Assembly (NCBI GenBank): GCA_029880285.1
Contig: JAOUOS010000010.1
Span: forward strand, 1-64,000
DNA length: 64,000 nucleotides
Direction of reading: 5' to 3'
Origin: Spirochaetia bacterium
GTDB taxonomy: Bacteria; Spirochaetota; Leptospiria; Turneriellales; JAOUOS01
The position numbers were made by a program, and so were the translations under genes. The notes below the pieces were generated by a model that was given only the letters and a program-made list of their open reading frames with translations, did no database searches and was not told where the DNA came from. This document shows, in pieces, positions 8,049-18,095 of the stretch. Each line of letters starts with the position of its first letter. Within the stretch, counting starts at the first letter, position 1.

Positions 8049-9695
8049 TTATTCACTGGTAAGAATACCGCGTATTTTTCCGCTTATTTCAACCTGATTA
8101 TTTTCTGTATCTACGACTATTTCTGTGGCATAAATTTTACTGCCGCCGTTAATAATATACGGATTACCTTTTAGGATTATTTTTTTTTCGTCATCTTTCA
8201 TGTCGGCCCATTCACCGCCAAGTATTACCGGCTTATTATCATCTTCTTTTTTAATATCAATCATATTAGATTTTAAATCGCCGTATGATTCTAAAATTAC
8301 ATTGCCTCTGGCATGTATTATTTTCTTTTCTACATTTCGTTCTATAACATTCGCGGTTACTGTCGCCGTTTTTTTATTATCATCTGAGTATGTTTCAATA
8401 TACGGCAGTATCTGCTCGCCTTTTATATTTTCTGCCGAATTCATTTTTAGTTTATTCTGTTCTTTATAAAAATAGGCTATCTGTGAATATATAAATGTGT
8501 TATTTTGTTTTATTTTGCTTTGAACGTTTTTTTCGGCTATTACTTCATCCGGGCCTTCGCCAAGAGCGGTTATTTTTAAACATTCTGTGTAAAAATCTTC
8601 ATTTTCTATGGTAATTAAATTATTCAAATCACCTGTCATAATGATTTTTTTATTTTCAGGTTTATCATCTGAAAATTCATATTCAGCCTTATTGCTTTTG
8701 ATTATCGTGGTAATCTTCCCTTCGCCTTCTTTTTTATCTTTACTATTATTTTTTTTGTCTGCATCATGATTTTCTGAACTTACATATAATATCTCAACAT
8801 TATTTTCAAGAAACGCTTTTTTATCATTTATAAAATATCTTATGATATCAGCCGCGAAAACATTTTCTTTTTGATATATTTTGGGGTCTTCTTCGGCAAT
8901 TACTTTTTTTTCATCTTCATACATAACTGCTTTTTGGCTGAATAAAAGGAACTCTTCATCTTTAATAGAAACGTTGCCCCATCCTCTTATTATTTTAGGT
9001 CCAAATAACCTTTCTATCTCTTTCGCGGTTAAAGTAACGTCTTTACCGTTTGAGGCACCTTTAAATATTACCAAAGGTTTATCTTGAACAAGAAGCCTGT
9101 CTTCAAACTTTCTAAATTCTCCCAGCCCTGCCTTTAAGAAAAATTTTTCTTTTTTATCATCTACTTCAAGACCTTTAGATGTTAGTGAGAGTTCCTGTTT
9201 ATCGCCAATTACTTCTATTAAAGGAGCATTTAAATTTGTGGTGCCATATTTTATTTTGGCGTTACCAGCAATAGAAAGCACGAGTTCTTTTCTTTTTACG
9301 TACGGATGTACTTTTACTTCTCGAATAAATTGGCTGCCTGAATAATGTACCGGATGTTTTGGTTTTTTTTCATACTCTTTCGCGGCTTTTTTGTCATTAT
9401 CAAACAGCACGCTTTCTTTTTTTTCTACTTTTTTGGGCGCAGTATTTACAACAGAGCCCACCCCAAAACCTTCTTTGGTTTTAAGCTCTTTTTCTTCAAT
9501 TTCTTTAACAGGTACATGGGGCTTTTTTTTAATTATGATTTGTTCTTCTTTTTCTTCTTTGGGTTTTACATCGTCTTTAAAGCCGGGTTTAATCCATTTT
9601 GTTGAAGTACAAAATTGAAAAGAAAAAATTAGCATTAAGCAGCTTATTTTTGCAAACCAAAACATCTTTTTTATACAATTTAAATGATTTTTCAT
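8049..9695 (-). CDS. OstA/LptA-like LPS-transport protein
   Basis: A 548-residue exported, Lys/Glu-rich protein with a signal segment (about 13-28) ending at Cys29 in a weak lipobox (FQFC). The mature part has repeated OstA-type strands: a first block near 125-215 (AGNAKIKYG; KGLEVDDKKEK), a second near 235-300 (GWGNVSIKDEEFLLFSQKA; AENDP-like YQKENVF) and a third near 445-545 (ARGNVILES; NNQVEISGKIRGIL). In the family these jellyroll strands form the periplasmic bridge that carries lipopolysaccharide or related glycolipid to the outer membrane. It is longer than LptA (about 180 residues), resembling the large OstA-like proteins of spirochaetes. Partner lpt genes are not in the window. Confidence 0.75.
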   Translation of the reverse strand: MKNHLNCIKKMFWFAKISCLMLIFSFQFCTSTKWIKPGFKDDVKPKEEKEEQIIIKKKPHVPVKEIEEKELKTKEGFGVGSVVNTAPKKVEKKESVLFDNDKKAAKEYEKKPKHPVHYSGSQFIREVKVHPYVKRKELVLSIAGNAKIKYGTTNLNAPLIEVIGDKQELSLTSKGLEVDDKKEKFFLKAGLGEFRKFEDRLLVQDKPLVIFKGASNGKDVTLTAKEIERLFGPKIIRGWGNVSIKDEEFLLFSQKAVMYEDEKKVIAEEDPKIYQKENVFAADIIRYFINDKKAFLENNVEILYVSSENHDADKKNNSKDKKEGEGKITTIIKSNKAEYEFSDDKPENKKIIMTGDLNNLITIENEDFYTECLKITALGEGPDEVIAEKNVQSKIKQNNTFIYSQIAYFYKEQNKLKMNSAENIKGEQILPYIETYSDDNKKTATVTANVIERNVEKKIIHARGNVILESYGDLKSNMIDIKKEDDNKPVILGGEWADMKDDEKKIILKGNPYIINGGSKIYATEIVVDTENNQVEISGKIRGILTSE

Positions 9696-9730
9696 TATGC
9701 TTTTTTGTTATTATATAATAATCGTCTTTA

Positions 9731-10483
9731 TTAGAGCCTTACGGGAATATTATTTTCCTGTAGATATTTTTTTATATCGGGTATGCTTATTTCTTTATAG
9801 TGAAATATAGATGCAGCCAGCGCGGCGCTGGCCCCCGTTTGAAAAGCCTCAAGAAAATGTTCCATGGTTCCAGCGCCCCCTGAGGCTATCACGGGAATAT
9901 TTACCCGGCTTATAACTTCGCCAAGAAGCTTTATATCAAAACCCTCTTTGGTGCCATCTTTATCCATACTGGTAAGTAAAATCTCTCCCGCGCCTCTTCT
10001 TTCAGCCTCTACGCACCATTTTACCGCATCAATACCCGTAGGAGTTCTGCCGCCATGCAAATAAACCTCAAACATACTGCCGCTATATTTAGCGTCTACG
10101 GCGCATACAACGCACTGGCTACCAAATCTTCTGGCGCCTTCTTCAAGCACATCAGGATTTTTAACCGCGGCTGTGTTTAAGGCGACCTTATCGGCTCCTT
10201 CGCTTAAAATAAGCCTCATGTCTTCAACGGTTCTAATTCCACCGCCCACGCAATAGGGTATAAAAATTTCTTCAGAAACATGTTTTACCAGGTCTAAAAC
10301 AATGTTTCTTTTATCTGATGACGCCGTTATATCAAGAAAAACAAGTTCATCGGCGCCTTCTTTGTCGTAAACCAGAGCGTTTTCAACCGGATCGCCGGCA
10401 TCCTGTAAATTAACAAAGTTAATGCCTTTAACAACCCTGCCGTCTTTAACATCAAGGCAGGGAATAATTCTTTTTGTGGTCAT
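9731..10483 (-). CDS. hisF: Imidazole glycerol phosphate synthase, cyclase subunit
   Basis: Cyclase half of the HisH-HisF complex. It uses ammonia from HisH to turn PRFAR into imidazole glycerol phosphate and AICAR in histidine synthesis. It is a 250-residue (beta/alpha)8 barrel with both catalytic aspartates, Asp11 ([15 protein letters not shown]) and Asp130 (CAVDAKY), and the phosphate loop GGGIRT. I start at ATG 10483 because family members begin directly at (M)[10 protein letters not shown]; a GTG at 10498 would add only MAISY. TTGACA lies 28 bases upstream (10512-10517). hisH, hisA and hisI are not adjacent, so the pathway genes are dispersed. Confidence 0.95.
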   Translation of the reverse strand: MTTKRIIPCLDVKDGRVVKGINFVNLQDAGDPVENALVYDKEGADELVFLDITASSDKRNIVLDLVKHVSEEIFIPYCVGGGIRTVEDMRLILSEGADKVALNTAAVKNPDVLEEGARRFGSQCVVCAVDAKYSGSMFEVYLHGGRTPTGIDAVKWCVEAERRGAGEILLTSMDKDGTKEGFDIKLLGEVISRVNIPVIASGGAGTMEHFLEAFQTGASAALAASIFHYKEISIPDIKKYLQENNIPVRL

Positions 10484-10609
10484 ATAAGAGATTGCCACAT
10501 TATTAATAATTTGTCAAGTGTTTTGTGTTGTTTAAATAAATAATAAAAACCGAAAATTCATTGACGCTCATAAAAAATATATCACGCTGGTTTAATAAGA
10601 GGTAAAATT

Positions 10610-10930
10610 ATGGGACTAGGCGACATGACAGAAATGTTTTCAAAAATGCGCGAAGCGCAAAAACATCTTAAAAGCTTTCAAAAAGAGCTTTCTAACATTC
10701 GGGTAGAAGCAGAAACAGGCGGCGGCACGGTAAAAGCTGTAGTAGACGGCGAAGCCATGCTGGTTGATCTTCAAATTGATACTTCGCTTTTAGAACCCGA
10801 CGAAATTAAGGTACTGCCCAAACTAATAAAACAGGCAGTAAGTGAAGCGCAAAAAAAAGCACGTGCCGAAATTGCCGAAAAAGCCAAAAGCATGACGGGA
10901 GGTATAAATATTCCCGGACTTGGGTTATGA
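10610..10930 (+). CDS. ybaB: YbaB/EbfC nucleoid-associated protein
   Basis: A 106-residue DNA-binding protein that forms a small dimer coating nucleoid DNA. The conserved middle GGGTVKAVVDGEAMLVDLQI and the Gly-rich C-terminal tail are typical. AGAGG sits 7 bases before the ATG. It overlaps recR by ATGA, the classic ybaB-recR pair; dnaX, the usual third member, is absent upstream, where hisF instead diverges. Confidence 0.93.
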   Translation: MGLGDMTEMFSKMREAQKHLKSFQKELSNIRVEAETGGGTVKAVVDGEAMLVDLQIDTSLLEPDEIKVLPKLIKQAVSEAQKKARAEIAEKAKSMTGGINIPGLGL

Positions 10931-11532
10931 TACCTGCTGAATTGTCTTATGCCATAGAACAAATAGCTTCATTACCCGGTATAGGCAAGAAATCGGCTTC
11001 AAGAATTATTTTTCATCTTTTGCGCCAGCCTTCTGAAAAAATAAATCATTTAACGGGCAGTATATTAAAACTTAAAGAGCATTTATCTTACTGCGACACA
11101 TGCGGAGGCATTAAAACAAGAAATAAAGAATGCCAGATATGTGATAATCACTCACGCGATAAAACCAGTATTTGCGTAGTTGAACAACCTTCTGATATAT
11201 TTATTATTGAAAATACGGGTGAATACCGCGGATTGTATCATGTTTTAAACGGGGTTCTTTCACCTTTAGACGGTATTAATCCTGAAGATTTACGTTTTGA
11301 AGAACTAAAATACCGTATATTAAAAAATGAACAAACCATTGAGATTATTGTAGCCACCAACCCCAGCATTGAAGGCAACGCTACCGCGTATTACATAGCC
11401 CAGCTTTTCGAAAATAAACCTGATATAAAAGTAACCAGAATTGCCAGCGGTTTAGCGGCAGGTTCTCTTTTAGAATATGCCGATTCACATACAATATCTC
11501 ATTCACTACGAGCGCGCTTGCCGGTTAAATAA
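10927..11532 (+). CDS. recR: Recombination mediator RecR
   Basis: Acts with RecO/RecF to load RecA at gaps. The 201-residue protein has the expected order: helix-hairpin-helix (LPGIGKKSASRI, about 15-26), a four-cysteine zinc finger (CDTC...CQIC, about 57-73), the Toprim core (CVVEQPSDI, about 83-91) and the closing ATNPSIEGNATAYY segment. The start overlaps the ybaB stop (ATGA), giving translational coupling. Its 3' end overlaps that of the opposing membrane-protein gene by 8 bases. Confidence 0.95.
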   Translation: MIPAELSYAIEQIASLPGIGKKSASRIIFHLLRQPSEKINHLTGSILKLKEHLSYCDTCGGIKTRNKECQICDNHSRDKTSICVVEQPSDIFIIENTGEYRGLYHVLNGVLSPLDGINPEDLRFEELKYRILKNEQTIEIIVATNPSIEGNATAYYIAQLFENKPDIKVTRIASGLAAGSLLEYADSHTISHSLRARLPVK

Positions 11533-12379
11533 ATATAAAAATATAAGGTACAAGAAGAATACCGTCTACCGCTGTTAAATAAAATTTTTCAGAAAATTCT
11601 TTTTTAATAAATGCGAGCGGCAAAAGCAGCGTATAGAATATTAAAGGAATTGTTTCATACCATAAAAATACCGGTATATTTTTACTAACGCCCAAAAATA
11701 CCAAAAATATATCTAATACACATAATAACAAAATAATAAAAATATATTGTGTAAAACCGATATGTAAGTGTATATTTGGTTTTTTTGTTTTTAAATCTCC
11801 TGTTTTATCTTTAAAGTCAAACCAAAGCGCGTTTGCTGAAAATAATAAAAATCGATGCAGTAAAAGTAAAATAACGGCATCTTTTTTTTTAGTATATATT
11901 TCAATAAGAGGTACAAATGAAGTAATCACACTCCAAATAAAACCTATGTAAAAAGGCTTTAATGCGGCAAAAAAAATGTTATTGCTGCTATATAAACTGA
12001 TATTGACAAAGAAAAAATAAATGATTACCGCAATAAAAATACCGGCGTATAAAATGATAATTGAAAGTTTAATATTATTAATAAATAATAATATTAAAGC
12101 GCTTGAAATAATTACTAAAAAAGGCGCCAGCCAGGAATTTTTAAGATGAAAATCTACTCTGCTGGGCATATTTTCTTTATCTTTTTTTAAGAAATATTTA
12201 AGCCTGTCTGTATTATAAGCCGCAACGGCAGATAAAGAAATTACCATAATAAGACTTTGGTTGCAATTAATATTAAAAAACTTTATCGATAAATCTACAA
12301 AACAGTAGGCAATGAATCCAACGTGAATATTAGAATGATAAAGAATAAGCGCTGATTTTTTTATTATTTTTCTAAACAC
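11525..12379 (-). CDS. UbiA-like polytopic membrane protein
   Basis: A 284-residue integral membrane protein with about eight hydrophobic segments. Two polar motifs stand in positions expected for the UbiA prenyltransferase superfamily: AYNTDRL near 55-60 (first Asn/Asp-rich motif) and DFKDKTGD near 187-194 (second DxxxD-type motif). In that family these bind Mg2+ and the prenyl diphosphate. The match is weak and the first motif lacks the full NDxxD. An unidentified UbiA-fold transferase is the best guess. The start is GTG at 12379, 14 bases after the rsmH stop, so it is the last gene of the clpC-rsmH run. It converges on recR with an 8-base overlap. Confidence 0.55.
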   Translation of the reverse strand: MFRKIIKKSALILYHSNIHVGFIAYCFVDLSIKFFNINCNQSLIMVISLSAVAAYNTDRLKYFLKKDKENMPSRVDFHLKNSWLAPFLVIISSALILLFINNIKLSIIILYAGIFIAVIIYFFFVNISLYSSNNIFFAALKPFYIGFIWSVITSFVPLIEIYTKKKDAVILLLLHRFLLFSANALWFDFKDKTGDLKTKKPNIHLHIGFTQYIFIILLLCVLDIFLVFLGVSKNIPVFLWYETIPLIFYTLLLPLAFIKKEFSEKFYLTAVDGILLVPYIFIFI

Positions 12380-12393
12380 CGGATTTTTTTGTT

Positions 12394-13335
12394 TTATCGA
12401 ATTTTTTCTAAAATTCTCATTTTTGCCGATCTGGCCCTTGAGTTTAATTCAATTTCTTCATCTGAAGGAACGATAGGTTTTTTTGTAATAATTTTATAAT
12501 CACCGTAAACAAAATTACTTTTAGCGAAAGGATCATCTGTAAAGATTTTTTCTCTGCTTATAAACTCATGCTTTATTAAACGGTCTTCAAGCGAGTGAAA
12601 GCTTATCATAATTAGTCTGCCTTCTTTTTCTAACATATCGGGTAAAAAAGTTAATGACTTTTCTAAATGGGCTATTTCTTTATTCGCAAATATTCTAAAA
12701 GCCTGAAATGTTTTTACCGATGGATTTCTTTGTGTATGAGTCATTACACCGCGTTTAGGGGGGGGGTAACAATTTTCGCAAATTTTTTTTAATTGAAAAG
12801 TTGTCGTAACGGGTTCCGTTATTTTAGCTTCATTTATTTTTCGGGCGATTTTAGCGGCATATCTTTCTTCGCCGTATTTTTGTATAACTGTTTTTATTTC
12901 ATTTTCACTTGCTTTTGAAAGCCATTTATATACAGGCATACCTTCATTTTCATTTAATCTCATGTCTAATGTCTGATTGTAACGAAAACTAACCCCTCTT
13001 TCAAAAAAATCAAGATGAAAAGATGAAATACCAAGATCAAGAAAGATAATATCAAAGGGACCCTCATTTTCAAACGGGTTTTCGCTGTAATTTGCCTGCT
13101 TTAATTTAATATTTTCATGAAGATTATTTTTTTTTAGATTCTCCCTTGCTTTCTCAAGCATCTTCGCGTCGCAGTCAGAACCATAACCCAAAGCCGAAGG
13201 ATTCTTTTTTAACCACGCGGCAAAATGACCGCCAAGACCCAATGTACCATCCCAGATTTTACAAGATTTTTTCTTATGAAAATTAGAATTTTCTAAAAAT
13301 TCTGTTAATAAAACGGGGGTATGCGTTTCAATCAT
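12394..13335 (-). CDS. rsmH: 16S rRNA (cytosine1402-N4)-methyltransferase
   Basis: SAM-dependent enzyme (former MraW) methylating N4 of C1402 in 16S rRNA. At 313 residues it has the usual length. The opening HTPVLLTEFLE, SAM-binding DGTLGLGGH, GYGSDCD, the LDLGISSFHLD active-site region and the closing ISFHSLEDRLIKHEF are all present. It is not in a mraZ/ftsL division cluster but overlaps clpC by ATGA, an unusual location. A run of nine C in the coding strand (12758-12766) encodes PPP in the PPKRG segment and could slip. Confidence 0.95.
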   Translation of the reverse strand: MIETHTPVLLTEFLENSNFHKKKSCKIWDGTLGLGGHFAAWLKKNPSALGYGSDCDAKMLEKARENLKKNNLHENIKLKQANYSENPFENEGPFDIIFLDLGISSFHLDFFERGVSFRYNQTLDMRLNENEGMPVYKWLSKASENEIKTVIQKYGEERYAAKIARKINEAKITEPVTTTFQLKKICENCYPPPKRGVMTHTQRNPSVKTFQAFRIFANKEIAHLEKSLTFLPDMLEKEGRLIMISFHSLEDRLIKHEFISREKIFTDDPFAKSNFVYGDYKIITKKPIVPSDEEIELNSRARSAKMRILEKIR

Positions 13336-15920
13336 GCCGAAGCGAATTCGGGCTTACCACTTCCTGAAAATAAATCATTGTCTTTCGTTTCATCTTCTTC
13401 AAAGTGTTCGTTTTCCCAGTATTCTTCAATAGATTTTTCTTCTACAAGATATTCTTTTTTAAGTTTTTCTATTTTTTCTTTTGACAAAACTTTCTTTTTA
13501 AAAATAAGTTTTTCATCATCTTTAACCGAAATACTAATTTCAGCAGATCCTGTTAATTTACCTTCAAGAACCTGATTTGCCAGTTCGTCTTCAATTTCTT
13601 TTTGAATTAAACGTCTTAAAGGTCTTACGCCTTCTTTCTCATTGTATCCTTTTTTAACAATATACTTTATGGCATTTTTATTTAATTTCAAAAATAAATC
13701 TTTTTGTATAATATACAAATTTATTTCTTCTATAATATTTTCTACTATTTGTTCTACATTTTCAGAAGTAAGCGTTTCAAAAAATATTATTTCATCAATA
13801 CGGTTAACAAATTCAGGATTAAAATATTTTTTTAAATCGTCCATGATTTGGTCATTTTTAGATTTTTCTTTATCACCTGCTTCATCAAAGCCAAGTCTGC
13901 CTCCTTTTTGAAGTCTTCTGGCGCCTAAGTTTGATGTCATAATAATAATTGTTTCTTTAAAGTCTACATGGTTACCCATATTATCTGTAAGTTCGCCTTC
14001 ATCTAAAATTTGAAGCAAAATATTTTGAATTTCTGGATGCGCTTTTTCAATTTCATCAAATAATAATATTGAATACGGATGTCTTTTTACGGCTTCTGTT
14101 AATAAACCGCCTTCTTCGTATCCCACATAACCGGGAGGCGAACCAATAAATTTCGAAACAGAGTGCATTTCCATATATTCGCTCATGTCAAAGCGAATTA
14201 AAGCTTCTTCATCGCCAAACATATACTCGGCTAACGCTTTACCCGTTTCTGTTTTACCTACTCCGCTTGGTCCAATAAAAATAAAAGAGCCAATGGGTTT
14301 TTTTTCAGGCTTAAATCCGGTTCTTGATCGTCTTACCGCTCTAGAAATAGACGAAATAGCTTTTTCTTGGCCTATAATTCTTTGCTGTAATTCTTCTTCC
14401 ATTTTTAAAAGTTTTTCACTTTCATTTACTTTAAGCTGCTGCAACGGTATACCTGTCCAGTCTGAAACAACTGTAATAATATCTTCTTCTGTAATAATGA
14501 GAACTTTTTCTTTTTGTTCTTCGCGCCATTTTCCTGTTTTATCTAAAATTTCTTGTTTTAAGTTTACTATATTATCTCTTAATGAAGCAGCTTTTTCATA
14601 TTCCTGAAGTTTTACCATATTATTTTTCTGCTTATTTAAATCAGAATATTCTTTTTCTTTTACTTTTATGTCATCAGGCATAACAAAGCTTTTAAGTCTT
14701 ATTCTCGCGCCTGCCTCGTCAATTAAATCAATAGCTTTATCGGGAAGATATCTATCGGTTATAAATCGGTTTGAAAGTCTTACTGCCGATTTTACCGCCT
14801 CTTTTGAATACACTACGTTATGATGTTCTTCATAAGCCTTTCTTAATCCCGAAATAATTCTTATTGTATCTTCCATAGAAGGTTCTTCAACCATTACACT
14901 TTGAAATCTTCTTTCAAGAGCTGTATCTCTTTCAATATATTTTTTGTATTCTTTTAAGGTAGTAGCCCCCACACATTGAATTTCTCCACGGGCCAGAGCG
15001 GGTTTTAATATATTCGCCGCGTCTACCGCACCTTCGGCAGCACCAGCCCCTATGATTGTATGTACTTCATCTATAAAAAGAATAATATTCTTATTAGATT
15101 TAACTTCTTTCATTATTTTTTTTATTCTGTCTTCAAATTCACCACGATATTTTGTGCCTGCAATTAAAGCCGCTACGTCTAAGGCGTATACTACCTTATC
15201 AAATAGTGATTCGGGAATACTTTTTTTCAAAATTCTCTGGGCCAGGCCCTCTACAATAGCAGTTTTACCTACCCCCGCTTCGCCAATTAAAATAGGATTA
15301 TTTTTAGTTTTTCTGGATAATACCTGAATGACCCTTTCAATTTCTTTGTCTCTGCCTATGATAGGATCAATAAGTTTTTCTTTTGCCATTTTAGTTAAAT
15401 TTCTGGCATATTCTTCAAGCATGGGATTTTTTAACGTTTCTTTTTGAGAAGGCTGCTGCGCGCGGTAATTTGTTGGGCCGCTTTGCGGCAAGCCAAGTGT
15501 CTGGTTTAACTCATTTTTAATTACCTGGTATGTTATCGAAAAAGAAGCTAAAGAAGCAGCCGCTATAGATGTTGAATCTCTAAGTAGCGCCATTAATAAA
15601 TGCTCAGAACCCACATAACTGTGGCGCATTTTTCTTGCTTCGTCACGTGAATATTCAAGAACCCGCTGAATTCTATCTTTATTACCCGGTTCTACCAGTA
15701 AAGTTGTAGCGTCTTGTTCACACCTTCTTTCTAATTCTTTTTTAAGCTCTTCAATTTCAACATTTAAATTTTGAAGAATTTTTACGGCTATTGAATCTGT
15801 AGCGCGAAGAACACCTAATAAAATATGCTCTGGCCCTAGATATTCATGTCCCATACGCTTTGCTTCTTTGGGAGCATATTCATTGATTATTTTCTTTACT
15901 CTATTTGTAAAATCAAACAT
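13332..15920 (-). CDS. clpC: ClpC-type AAA+ protease ATPase
   Basis: An 862-residue Hsp100 unfoldase that feeds proteins to ClpP. Order: two Clp-N repeats (about 1-145), AAA1 with GEAGVGKT (about 215), a UVR-type middle segment ([15 protein letters not shown], about 440) that marks ClpC rather than ClpA or ClpB, AAA2 with [12 protein letters not shown] (about 550) and the C-terminal ClpB-D2-small domain. AAGGA lies 7 bases before the ATG at 15920. A promoter-like TTGACG / TATTAA pair with 18-base spacing sits at 15972-16001. No CIRCE or other stress operator is evident. rsmH is translationally coupled downstream. Confidence 0.95.
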   Translation of the reverse strand: MFDFTNRVKKIINEYAPKEAKRMGHEYLGPEHILLGVLRATDSIAVKILQNLNVEIEELKKELERRCEQDATTLLVEPGNKDRIQRVLEYSRDEARKMRHSYVGSEHLLMALLRDSTSIAAASLASFSITYQVIKNELNQTLGLPQSGPTNYRAQQPSQKETLKNPMLEEYARNLTKMAKEKLIDPIIGRDKEIERVIQVLSRKTKNNPILIGEAGVGKTAIVEGLAQRILKKSIPESLFDKVVYALDVAALIAGTKYRGEFEDRIKKIMKEVKSNKNIILFIDEVHTIIGAGAAEGAVDAANILKPALARGEIQCVGATTLKEYKKYIERDTALERRFQSVMVEEPSMEDTIRIISGLRKAYEEHHNVVYSKEAVKSAVRLSNRFITDRYLPDKAIDLIDEAGARIRLKSFVMPDDIKVKEKEYSDLNKQKNNMVKLQEYEKAASLRDNIVNLKQEILDKTGKWREEQKEKVLIITEEDIITVVSDWTGIPLQQLKVNESEKLLKMEEELQQRIIGQEKAISSISRAVRRSRTGFKPEKKPIGSFIFIGPSGVGKTETGKALAEYMFGDEEALIRFDMSEYMEMHSVSKFIGSPPGYVGYEEGGLLTEAVKRHPYSILLFDEIEKAHPEIQNILLQILDEGELTDNMGNHVDFKETIIIMTSNLGARRLQKGGRLGFDEAGDKEKSKNDQIMDDLKKYFNPEFVNRIDEIIFFETLTSENVEQIVENIIEEINLYIIQKDLFLKLNKNAIKYIVKKGYNEKEGVRPLRRLIQKEIEDELANQVLEGKLTGSAEISISVKDDEKLIFKKKVLSKEKIEKLKKEYLVEEKSIEEYWENEHFEEDETKDNDLFSGSGKPEFASA

Positions 15921-15971
15921 ATAAAATCCTTAATATTATATTATACATATATTTTTTATTATCGGCTGTTT

Positions 15972-16001
15972 TTAATATGATAACAGAATGTTTGGCGTCA
16001 A
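15972..16001 (-). promoter_or_regulatory. Candidate clpC promoter
   Basis: On the minus strand TTGACG (15996-16001) and TATTAA (15972-15977) are 18 bases apart, about 50 bases before the clpC ATG. This fits a housekeeping-sigma promoter. A TTGAC[AG] box recurs upstream of several other genes here. Confidence 0.4.
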
Positions 16002-16174
16002 TAAAAAAATTTAAAAAATACGCACTAATTATCCTATTTAAGCCTAATTTTTTACTTAAGTCTCTCATATTATATATAATACGATCTAAAATGTATTTTT
16101 TCATCTATATAGTCTTAAAATATTTACATATTGTTAAAAATATTTATACTGATAATAATTAAAGGATAAATAAA

Positions 16175-17275
16175 TTGAATATTCATATAATAGGCGCGGG
16201 CATTGCAGGACTTTCAACAGCAGCTGGTCTTTCAAACAGCAAATATAAAGTTTATCTTTGGGAAAAAGAAAAACTGCCCTGCATGTATGCTTCTTCACGA
16301 AACGCCGCTATTGCCAGAACATATGAGCCCGACCCTTCTCTTTCTCTTCTAGTTAAAAAAAGTATACTAAATATGCTAAAAACTGAAAAAGCGCCGTCTG
16401 AATTTATTAAGCAAACAGGTATACTAATAAAACCAATGGAAATTGATTATTTTGACGACGATTTTTTAAAAGAGTTTCCTGAAGCAAAGATTTTTATGCC
16501 AAAAGAAAAAACCATAAATTTGCCAAACAAAATCAGCTTTTCTGGAATATTTATACCTTCAAACGGTATACTTGATATTCATAATATTCAAACATATTTC
16601 ATAAAAAAAATACTTAAAAATAATATTGAAATTTTTTATGAGCATGAATTGTCAAAAATTGAAACAAAAAACGGATTTATTCAATTCATTGAATTTCAAA
16701 ACAACGCAAAAAATAAATCCATCCCCGTGAAGAAAGAGGATATTATTATTAACGCCGCGGGTTCATGGGCAGCCCATATTATTCATAAAAATGCAGATAC
16801 CTCTGTTCCTATAATAGCCCATAAAAGACATTTATTTTTACTGCAGCCCAGAAAAAATAAAATTCCCGATATTCCCGTAATTTGGGACGAAACCTCTGAC
16901 GCGTACATACGGCCAGAGCTGAACGAAATTTTAGCTTCACACTGTGATGAAACTCCCGTTGAACCTGATGATTATACGGCCGATAGTAATGAAACAGAAA
17001 TATTTCAAGAGAAAATTTTATCGGTTTTTTCTTTTCTAGAAGAATACCAGATACGAAGGTCATGGGCATGCCTACGCACTTTTGCTCTTGACAGTAAACC
17101 GGTTATTGGTTTTGATCCTAATATAAAAAATCTTTTTTGGGCAGCCGGATGGGGCGGCCGGGGAATGTCTCTTGCCTTTGAAATACAAAATATGGTAAAA
17201 GAAATTCTTCAAAAAGGGTACAATCAAGATGAAGACGAATTTTCAAATACTTTTACGGCCTTTCGGTTTTCATAA
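16175..17275 (+). CDS. FAD-dependent D-amino-acid oxidase family protein
   Basis: A 366-residue DAO-family flavoprotein. The N-terminal IIGAGIAGLS (GxGxxG at 7-12) binds FAD, and ASSRNAAIAR (about 39-48) is the flavin-contacting loop seen in glycine/sarcosine-type oxidases and dehydrogenases. The C-terminal FWAAGWGGRGM region (about 326-336) completes the FAD site. The substrate is probably a primary or secondary amino acid, not resolvable here. The start is TTG at 16175, chosen because AAAGGA lies 8 bases upstream and GxGxxG follows at the usual distance. It is flanked by divergent clpC and an exported-protein pair. Confidence 0.85.
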   Translation: MNIHIIGAGIAGLSTAAGLSNSKYKVYLWEKEKLPCMYASSRNAAIARTYEPDPSLSLLVKKSILNMLKTEKAPSEFIKQTGILIKPMEIDYFDDDFLKEFPEAKIFMPKEKTINLPNKISFSGIFIPSNGILDIHNIQTYFIKKILKNNIEIFYEHELSKIETKNGFIQFIEFQNNAKNKSIPVKKEDIIINAAGSWAAHIIHKNADTSVPIIAHKRHLFLLQPRKNKIPDIPVIWDETSDAYIRPELNEILASHCDETPVEPDDYTADSNETEIFQEKILSVFSFLEEYQIRRSWACLRTFALDSKPVIGFDPNIKNLFWAAGWGGRGMSLAFEIQNMVKEILQKGYNQDEDEFSNTFTAFRFS

Positions 17276-17372
17276 TCTGCTTATTGTTTAATTTTTCAAC
17301 TTCTGCTATAAATATAAGTTGCCGGTATGTTTCTTAACAATTTAATGCAGAAAGATTTTTTTCTTTTTTAAA

Positions 17373-18095
17373 ATGTCAAAAATAAAAAAAATATATATTT
17401 TTGCTTTTATTTTTTGCGCAATGCTCTGCTACTACGATCCAAATCCTCCTGAAGACAGCGAACTTTATGATGAAAGGCCAATATTAGTTTTAAATCTTAC
17501 AGGCTGCTCCGCTTCGTCAAAAGTTTTTATCCGCTACTGGGATTCTAAAGGCGCCTTTTTGTATCCTTCATCTTATCCTATTTTTACGAATACCGAGGGC
17601 GGTTTATTAAAAAGTCTTTCTCTAACTCAGTATACTCAAACCGTTTCTTTTTTATTGTATGTCGATCAAAATCAAAATGATGAAATAGATACTTTTGATT
17701 TTGGTATTTACCAAACCGTAACATTAAATACGCTGGAAAATGTAACCCGTGAAGATATTTCATGTATACCTGATACTTTAATAGAGGTATTACCTTTTGA
17801 TAATTTAACACCTGAAAGCGGTCAAAAAATTTGTGTTTATACACCGGCCGATAAACCAATATGGAACATTTATAATAGAAATAATATACCTGAATATCCT
17901 GAGCTTGCTGATAAATCGGCTTTTTTAACTGACTGGTTTCCCGCTTTTGTTCTGAATAGTAATGGAACAATTAAAAACAATTTTCTTATCTCTGGCAGTT
18001 ATCATGAAACATGCGTATATGATTACAACTTAAATAATTTATATGAAAGTTCAGAAACTATAACCACAAAGGAAAACGACTTTAATGTTCCGTAA
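17373..18095 (+). CDS. Exported protein with EF-hand-like loop, possible lipoprotein
   Basis: A 240-residue protein with a signal segment (about 5-18) followed by Cys19 in AMLC, a possible lipobox, so probably membrane-anchored on the outside. The mature part is strand-rich. The stretch DQNQNDEIDTFDFG (about 109-122) matches the DxNxDxxxD pattern of an EF-hand or dockerin calcium loop. The last 11 bases overlap the next gene, an outer-membrane barrel, so the two are almost certainly made together. A surface accessory or ligand-capture lipoprotein for that barrel is a reasonable inference; function is not proven. Confidence 0.65.
   Translation: MSKIKKIYIFAFIFCAMLCYYDPNPPEDSELYDERPILVLNLTGCSASSKVFIRYWDSKGAFLYPSSYPIFTNTEGGLLKSLSLTQYTQTVSFLLYVDQNQNDEIDTFDFGIYQTVTLNTLENVTREDISCIPDTLIEVLPFDNLTPESGQKICVYTPADKPIWNIYNRNNIPEYPELADKSAFLTDWFPAFVLNSNGTIKNNFLISGSYHETCVYDYNLNNLYESSETITTKENDFNVP

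Noticed and set aside
9345-9618. Long Phe/Ser-rich plus-strand frames within the OstA-like gene
   Set aside because: Antisense shadows of Lys/Glu-rich codons; no start signal or domain.
10484-10498. GTG start for hisF five codons upstream
   Set aside because: The family begins at [10 protein letters not shown]; the ATG at 10483 fits better.
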